A DNA stretch of 45,886 nt from Akkermansiaceae bacterium (GTDB taxonomy: Bacteria; Verrucomicrobiota; Verrucomicrobiia; Verrucomicrobiales; Akkermansiaceae). The notes beneath the pieces are model-generated. The model searched no databases, was not told the DNA's origin, and saw only the letters and a list, made by a program, of their open reading frames with translations. The DNA lies in NCBI GenBank assembly GCA_025354565.1, contig JANXMQ010000017.1, positions 1 through 45,886 on the forward strand, given 5' to 3'. The position numbers and the translations under genes are program-made. Within the stretch, counting starts at the first letter, position 1, and each line of letters begins with the position of its first letter. Of this stretch, positions 41,529-45,886 are shown in pieces.

Positions 41529-43745
41529 ATGGAACCCAGCTATCGTCTCCGACTCTACCTGCTAACGGCCCTCGTGCTCGTCGGTTTCGGCACGCTGCTT
41601 TCCCGCCTCCATGAGTTTCAAATCGTCCGCCGCGACGAGTTTATCCATCTCGTTCCGGGCAACCATCCCGTCACCATTCGCGAGCCCGGCATCCGTGGTG
41701 AAATCACCGACCGTAACGGCATCACACTCGCCCGCAATCTCCGCAACTACGAGGTCTCCTTCAACCTCGATGAAATCCGCCAGGCCTATCTCTCGCAGCA
41801 CGTCGATGATCCACACTTCGACCGTGTGACTAAGGAAAATGGTTTACCACGCAAGCGGACGGAAAAGGATATAGTTGCGATCGTCAAGGAAAGCACCCTC
41901 AGCGTTCTCTCCGCGCCCAATATCAATCTATTCAAACCTTACAAAGCCAGTGATCTCCGTACCCATTATCTCACCCACGGCGGCTTGATTCCCTTCAGTT
42001 ACCGCAAGGATATAACCTATAATGAGTTTTCGAAATTCGCGGAACACAATCTCGATCTACCTGGAGTCAATCTAGGTGTTAGCCCACAGCGTCAGTATCC
42101 TTACGGTGCCTTGGCCAGCCATGTTCTCGGGTATTTGAAGCAATGGGAAAAAGGCGACATTCCTGATAGTGCCGCGCGCAAGTTCGACCACTACGTTGGC
42201 GATGACAAAGGGATCGCCGGCATCGAAGCGTCGATGAATGAAATCCTCTGCGGTCCCGAGGGCCAGAAAACCATCATCAAGGATGAAAAAGGCCACACCA
42301 TCCGCATGTCCGACTACACTAAGCCCGGCATCGGCGCAAAAGTCCGACTCACCATCGACGGCCCCGTCCAATACCTGCTAGAGAACACCCTGCGGCTTGC
42401 CGGTCGCGCGGCTGGCGTCGTCATGGATGTGAACACCGGCGAGGTCCTCGCGATGGCCTCCGTGCCGGACTACAATCCTAACGATTTCATTCCCAGCATC
42501 ACCCAGAAAAGCTGGGACTCCTATCGCGCCAACCAGCAACTCGCGCCCTTCACCAATCGCGCCATCTCCGAGTTCACCCCCGGCTCGACCATGAAAATCC
42601 CGACCGCCATCGCTGGTGCCCTGGCTGGCATGGCGAACCGCCAGTTTTCCTGCGACGGCTATGTCACATACGGCAACCAGAAAGTCGGCTGCTGGTTCTG
42701 GAATTTCCACGGTGGCACCCACGGCCTGGAAAACCTCCCCCAAGGCATCAAGAATTCCTGCAATCCCTATTTCAACAAACTCGCCAACACCATCGGCTGG
42801 AAGGCGATGGTCGATGGCTGCCAACTCGTCGGCATCGGCAAACGCACCGGCATTGAGCTGCCCAAGGAGGACGCCGGAATCCTGCCCGGCAGCCGGGCCT
42901 GGCGCAGCGCCAATCCCAATCTCGTAATGACTCCCGCCCTAACGGCCTTCCTCTCCATCGGCCAAGGCGATTCGATGGCGACTCCACTCCAGATCTGCGC
43001 CGTCGCCGCCTGCGTGGCCAATGGCGGGAAATATTACAAACCCCGCATCGTCAAAAAAGCCGTTAGCGAGGACGGCAAGATCCTCATCGGCGATGTCCCG
43101 AATCTGGTAGTTGACCTCACCAAATCCGGTATCAAGCCCAGCGACATCGAGTTAGTCCGCAAGGGCATGTGGATGTCCACCAACGAGGCCGGAGGAACCT
43201 CGGGCAAAGTCAGATCCCCTAACATTCTAGCCGCCTCGAAAAGCGGCACCGCCCAGACCACGGACAATGGTAAAAAATCCAACAACTCCTGGGTCATGAG
43301 TTTCACCCCATTCGAAAATCCCAAATACGCCATCTGCGTGCTCGTCCAGAACGGCGGCTCCGGCGGCGGCGTCTGCGGGCCGCTGGTCAATCTCATGTAT
43401 CGCGGCCTCTACGCCCGCGACCACAATGGCATCAGACTGCCACTCAGGCCGCTCGAAAAAGTACTTGGAAATACCGACCGCATCGAGAAATCCCTGGAGG
43501 TCCCTGCGGAAATGATCGCCGCCGTCGAAGCGGGCGATACCTCACCCGCCCCGCAGGCCATCACCTCAGCCAATCACGGCCCGGCGGAAGAGGTCACGGG
43601 AGAAACCGGCGAGGAAGCCGGCGATGTCGCATCCGGCGTGAAACCCATGCCCTCCACCACCATCACCCCCACCCCCACCATCACCCCTGAGGTCGATGCC
43701 GAGGGCTCTGTCATCCCGAAGGCCATCCCCGTCCAAGAACACTGA
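41529..43745 (+). CDS. mrdA: Penicillin-binding protein 2 (elongasome transpeptidase)
   Basis: This 738-residue class B PBP cross-links peptidoglycan during elongation. An N-terminal membrane helix lies at residues 7-25 (LRLYLLTALVLVGFGTLLSR). The PBP dimer domain contains PGIRGEITDRNGITLARN near 55-72. The transpeptidase domain has the active site Ser353-Thr-Met-Lys356, Ser410-Cys-Asn412 (SxN) and Lys571-Ser-Gly-Thr574 (KTG-type). The C-terminal tail from about 660 is Pro/Thr/Glu-rich and disordered (ITPTPTITPEVDAEGS). It starts 3 nt after mreD; all catalytic residues are present. No rodA is adjacent. Confidence 0.95.
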   Translation: MEPSYRLRLYLLTALVLVGFGTLLSRLHEFQIVRRDEFIHLVPGNHPVTIREPGIRGEITDRNGITLARNLRNYEVSFNLDEIRQAYLSQHVDDPHFDRVTKENGLPRKRTEKDIVAIVKESTLSVLSAPNINLFKPYKASDLRTHYLTHGGLIPFSYRKDITYNEFSKFAEHNLDLPGVNLGVSPQRQYPYGALASHVLGYLKQWEKGDIPDSAARKFDHYVGDDKGIAGIEASMNEILCGPEGQKTIIKDEKGHTIRMSDYTKPGIGAKVRLTIDGPVQYLLENTLRLAGRAAGVVMDVNTGEVLAMASVPDYNPNDFIPSITQKSWDSYRANQQLAPFTNRAISEFTPGSTMKIPTAIAGALAGMANRQFSCDGYVTYGNQKVGCWFWNFHGGTHGLENLPQGIKNSCNPYFNKLANTIGWKAMVDGCQLVGIGKRTGIELPKEDAGILPGSRAWRSANPNLVMTPALTAFLSIGQGDSMATPLQICAVAACVANGGKYYKPRIVKKAVSEDGKILIGDVPNLVVDLTKSGIKPSDIELVRKGMWMSTNEAGGTSGKVRSPNILAASKSGTAQTTDNGKKSNNSWVMSFTPFENPKYAICVLVQNGGSGGGVCGPLVNLMYRGLYARDHNGIRLPLRPLEKVLGNTDRIEKSLEVPAEMIAAVEAGDTSPAPQAITSANHGPAEEVTGETGEEAGDVASGVKPMPSTTITPTPTITPEVDAEGSVIPKAIPVQEH

Positions 43746-43795
43746 TCTTTTCACCAACCACCACCTACACCACTCACATTTTTAATCCCATCAAC

Positions 43796-45385
43796 ATGAT
43801 CCAACATATCAAAAGACTCCTCGGCATCGGCAAACCCAACCCCGCCCGTGGCAACAGCATCGTCGTCAACGTGGAGAAACTCGAACGCCGCGTCGCCCTG
43901 CTAGAGGACGGCGTCCTTGAGGAATACACCGTCGAGCGCGAGGGCGACCAAAACATCGTCGGCGGCATCTTCAAGGGCCGCGTCAAAAACATCGAAGGCG
44001 GCCTCAAGGCCATGTTCGTGGACATCGGCCTCGACAAGAACGCCTTCCTCCACTTCTGGGATGCCATCCCCGCCGCGCTCGATGGCGGCCTGGAGGAAAT
44101 CCAGCGCGAGGGCAAAAAGAAGCAGCAGAAAAAAATCACCTCCAAGGACATCCCGGACATCTATCCCATCGGCTCGGAAATCGTCATCCAGGTCTCCAAG
44201 GGCCCCATCGGCACCAAGGGGCCGCGCGTCACCACCAATATTTCCCTCGCCGGCCGCTACCTTGTCCTCATGCCATTCACCGAGCAATTCGGGATCTCCC
44301 GCAAGATCGAGGACCCCAAGGAGCGCGCCCGTCTGCGCAAGATCGTCCAGAAACTCGCCGTCCCCGAGGGCATGGGCATCATCATGCGCACCATCGCCCA
44401 AGGCACCCGCGCCCGCCACTTCGTCCGCGATCTCCACATGCTGCTCGAACAATGGGATGAGATCGAAGCCCGCCGCGCCAACAATCCCGCCCCGGCCTGC
44501 ATCTTCCAAGAACCCGGCCTCATTGAGCGCACCGCCCGCGATTTCCTGACTGACGAGATCGACCAAGTGATGTGCGACGACGCCGAGACCACCGAAATGA
44601 TCCGCACCATCGCCGGTAAAATCTCCCGCCGCGCCAAGCGCCGCATCCACCACATGCCGTCCTCCGTCGGCCAGCCCATCTTCGAGCGCGTCGGCATTCA
44701 GAAACAAATCGACGAGGCCTTCTCCCGCCAAGTCTGGCTGCCCTGCGGCGGCTACATCGTCATCGACGAGACCGAAGCCCTCATCGCCATCGACGTCAAC
44801 ACCGGGCGCAACCGCGGCTCCAAGGACGTGGATAAAATGATCCTCGAAACCAACGTCGAGGCCGCCCAGGAAGTCGCCCGCCAACTCCGCCTCCGCAACA
44901 TCGGCGGGCTGGTCGTCATCGACCTCATCGACATGCGCCACCGCAAGGACCAGCAGACGGTTTACAAGGCCATTAAGGACCGGCTCAAGAAAGACAAGGC
45001 CAAGACCCAGGTCCTCCAGATTTCCCCCGTCGGCCTCATGGAAATGACCCGCCAGCGCCTCAACGAATCCCTGCGGGACTCCATGTACGAACCCTGCCCC
45101 TATTGCCAAGGCCGCGCCCGCGTGAAGACCCCCATGACCATGTCCGTCGAGATCCAGCGCCGTCTCAATACCGTCATCCAGAAACATCGCGACGCCGTCG
45201 GCGACATCGTCGTCATCGTCAATTCGGATGTCCTCAACCGCTTCAAAAGCGAGGACTCCAAGCTGTTGATGGAACTCGAGCGCTCACACTCCGGTCGCCT
45301 CATTTTCCGCTCGGACCCCACCCTCAACCGTGAGCGCTTCTCTATCATCGACGCCACCACCGAGAAGATCATCGATCAGGGATAA
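43796..45385 (+). CDS. rng: Ribonuclease E/G family endoribonuclease
   Basis: This 529-residue enzyme cleaves single-stranded RNA in mRNA decay and rRNA or tRNA processing. An S1 domain lies at about 40-130 (GGIFKGRVKNIEGGLKAMFV), then the RNase H-like and DNase I-like catalytic core with catalytic Asp333 (AIDVNTG) and Asp376 (VIDLIDMRHRKDQ), then the zinc-link CPYC at Cys434 and Cys437 that holds the tetramer. The C-terminal acidic or Arg-rich scaffold of RNase E is absent, so the length suits RNase G. It is the last gene of the mre operon (50 nt after mrdA). Its C-terminus may continue slightly differently from E. coli; the stop is TAA 45383-45385. Confidence 0.93.
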   Translation: MIQHIKRLLGIGKPNPARGNSIVVNVEKLERRVALLEDGVLEEYTVEREGDQNIVGGIFKGRVKNIEGGLKAMFVDIGLDKNAFLHFWDAIPAALDGGLEEIQREGKKKQQKKITSKDIPDIYPIGSEIVIQVSKGPIGTKGPRVTTNISLAGRYLVLMPFTEQFGISRKIEDPKERARLRKIVQKLAVPEGMGIIMRTIAQGTRARHFVRDLHMLLEQWDEIEARRANNPAPACIFQEPGLIERTARDFLTDEIDQVMCDDAETTEMIRTIAGKISRRAKRRIHHMPSSVGQPIFERVGIQKQIDEAFSRQVWLPCGGYIVIDETEALIAIDVNTGRNRGSKDVDKMILETNVEAAQEVARQLRLRNIGGLVVIDLIDMRHRKDQQTVYKAIKDRLKKDKAKTQVLQISPVGLMEMTRQRLNESLRDSMYEPCPYCQGRARVKTPMTMSVEIQRRLNTVIQKHRDAVGDIVVIVNSDVLNRFKSEDSKLLMELERSHSGRLIFRSDPTLNRERFSIIDATTEKIIDQG

Positions 45386-45527
45386 TCCTCAGCCAATCGC
45401 TGTGCGACCCAACGTCGCCTTCAAAAATGGGGGTGGCGCGCACGGCGGCTTTGTAGGTGGCGTCCATCCAGCGGTAAGCGGTGGCGCTTGATTCCTATTT
45501 CGGAGAGCGCACCGTCGAACCCTTTTT

Positions 45528-45551
45528 CCAAGTCCCCACGCGGGGACTTGG
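45528..45551. repeat. Perfect 10-bp hairpin
   Basis: CCAAGTCCCC (45528-45537) pairs perfectly with GGGGACTTGG (45542-45551) around a 4-nt loop. No T-run follows on either strand, so it is not an ordinary terminator. It interrupts the decayed minus-strand gene, which suggests a small palindromic insertion. Confidence 0.85.
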
Positions 45552-45606
45552 TTCAGATGGAGCGTTTTCCTCCATGCCCCTCATGGGAGGTATTGCCAGA
45601 TGAGGC

Positions 45607-45625
45607 GCACTCCAGTGAGGAGTGC
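45607..45625. repeat. 7-bp hairpin
   Basis: GCACTCC (45607-45613) pairs with GGAGTGC (45619-45625) around AGTGA. It lies within the coding part of the same remnant gene. Confidence 0.6.
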
Positions 45626-45731
45626 GGATTCACAGCTTTTGCGCAGGGCTGCTTGAGTGGCGCTGAAGTGCGTTTTTGCTTCGGCGATGACGGCGGACCC
45701 GGTGGTGTTAGGTGCTTTTTTCATGAACGTG

Positions 45732-45886
45732 TTAGTCGGGTTTTATCGGGCTGTGGAGTGCCTTATCGACTACTTCTAAAAATAATCTGAAAAACCGATC
45801 TCCGACGGAAGCCGGAGCTTCTTCCGTGTAGTAACTCATAATCCCGCTCATGTCGCGTTGGACGAGCCTATGAAAAATCACCTTCG
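45732..45886 (-). pseudogene. ParE/RelE-type toxin fragment, cut by the window edge
   Basis: The minus-strand frame entering at the right edge reads KVIFHRLVQRDMSGIMSYYT, then EEAPASVGDRFFRLFLEVVD, and ends KALHSPIKPD at TAA 45732-45734. This is the N-terminal half of a ParE/RelE superfamily toxin (beta strand, then two helices with the QRD...YY pattern, then the ALHSP turn). The C-terminal strands with the catalytic or DNA-gyrase-binding part are missing; a frame change near 45747 (SPDKT in the next frame) suggests decay. The start codon and any antitoxin lie beyond the window. Confidence 0.6.

Larger units (their letters stand above)
45386..45724 (-). pseudogene. Decayed accessory gene (start intact, frameshifted body)
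   Basis: The minus strand starts at ATG 45724 and reads MKKAPNTTGSAVIAEAKTHF, then SATQAALRKSCESALLTGVR, but stops at TGA 45581-45583. Further on in another frame comes GFDGALSEIGI, and after a one-base frameshift near 45489 SATAYRWMDATYKAAVRATP. The SATAYRWM segment looks like the recognition helix of a helix-turn-helix. A perfect 10-bp hairpin splits the pieces. I think it is one gene broken by a hairpin insertion and at least two frame changes. I remember similar AKTHFxATQxALRKSCESALL proteins in PVC accessory regions but cannot name the family. Confidence 0.5.

Noticed and set aside
43901-45187. 428-codon minus-strand frame opposite the RNase E/G gene
   Set aside because: It is a Gly/Asp/Val/Leu-rich shadow of the plus-strand RNase G codons; no domain and no separate signals.

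Overview
The window is a GC-rich chromosomal segment of a diderm bacterium that I place in the Verrucomicrobiota, probably Verrucomicrobiales or an Akkermansia/Luteolibacter-like lineage. The signs are a secretin of the kind called Amuc_1098 in Akkermansia, a PEP-CTERM sorting tail, a mreB-mreC-mreD-mrdA-rng block, and a Gfo/Idh/MocA oxidoreductase with a Tat signal. This placement is inference. No rRNA, tRNA or CRISPR array was seen.

Region 1 (1-10.6 kb) is accessory and decayed. It holds a PLP-dependent enzyme, a Cys-rich unknown protein, several gene remnants (one the C-terminal end of a tyrosine recombinase), a perfect 21-bp inverted repeat, and then the most notable locus. That locus is a tight four-gene minus-strand operon (8659 to 3740): a WXG100-like protein, a coiled-coil protein, a second tiny WXG-like protein, and a 1296-residue membrane FtsK/SpoIIIE ATPase with three tandem ATPase-like domains, of which only the middle one keeps a P-loop. 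This is the core architecture of a type VII (Ess/ESX-like) secretion system, here in a diderm. Directly upstream of it lies a small integron-like cassette array with attC-type sites and three short membrane-protein genes, but no intact integrase. A 5'-truncated PEP-CTERM gene follows.

Region 2 (10.6-18.5 kb) has rluD with a coupled small gene, a membrane Ser/Thr kinase with an N-terminal zinc ribbon, a PuuD-like membrane protein with a cytochrome c tail, an rsuA-type pseudouridine synthase, an exported protein with a 12-nt tandem repeat, and a lipoprotein.

Region 3 (18.8-34.2 kb) is mostly plus-strand housekeeping in short operons: an ABC-2 exporter with a partner protein, a metallophosphoesterase, feoA-feoB plus a 42-residue Cys-rich membrane protein, ribF, the type IV pilus-type secretin with an AsmA-like protein, hpf, a Tat-exported oxidoreductase, and glycerate kinase with a cupin protein.

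Region 4 (34.2-45.4 kb) has a full-length purL carrying two in-frame low-complexity insertions, a ParA/Soj ATPase, and the cell-shape operon mreB-mreC-mreD-mrdA followed by an RNase E/G gene. The right edge (45.4-45.9 kb) is a graveyard with two minus-strand remnants, one of a ParE/RelE-type toxin, and two hairpins. Across the whole window the pentamer GTTAG/CTAAC is strikingly frequent on both strands.
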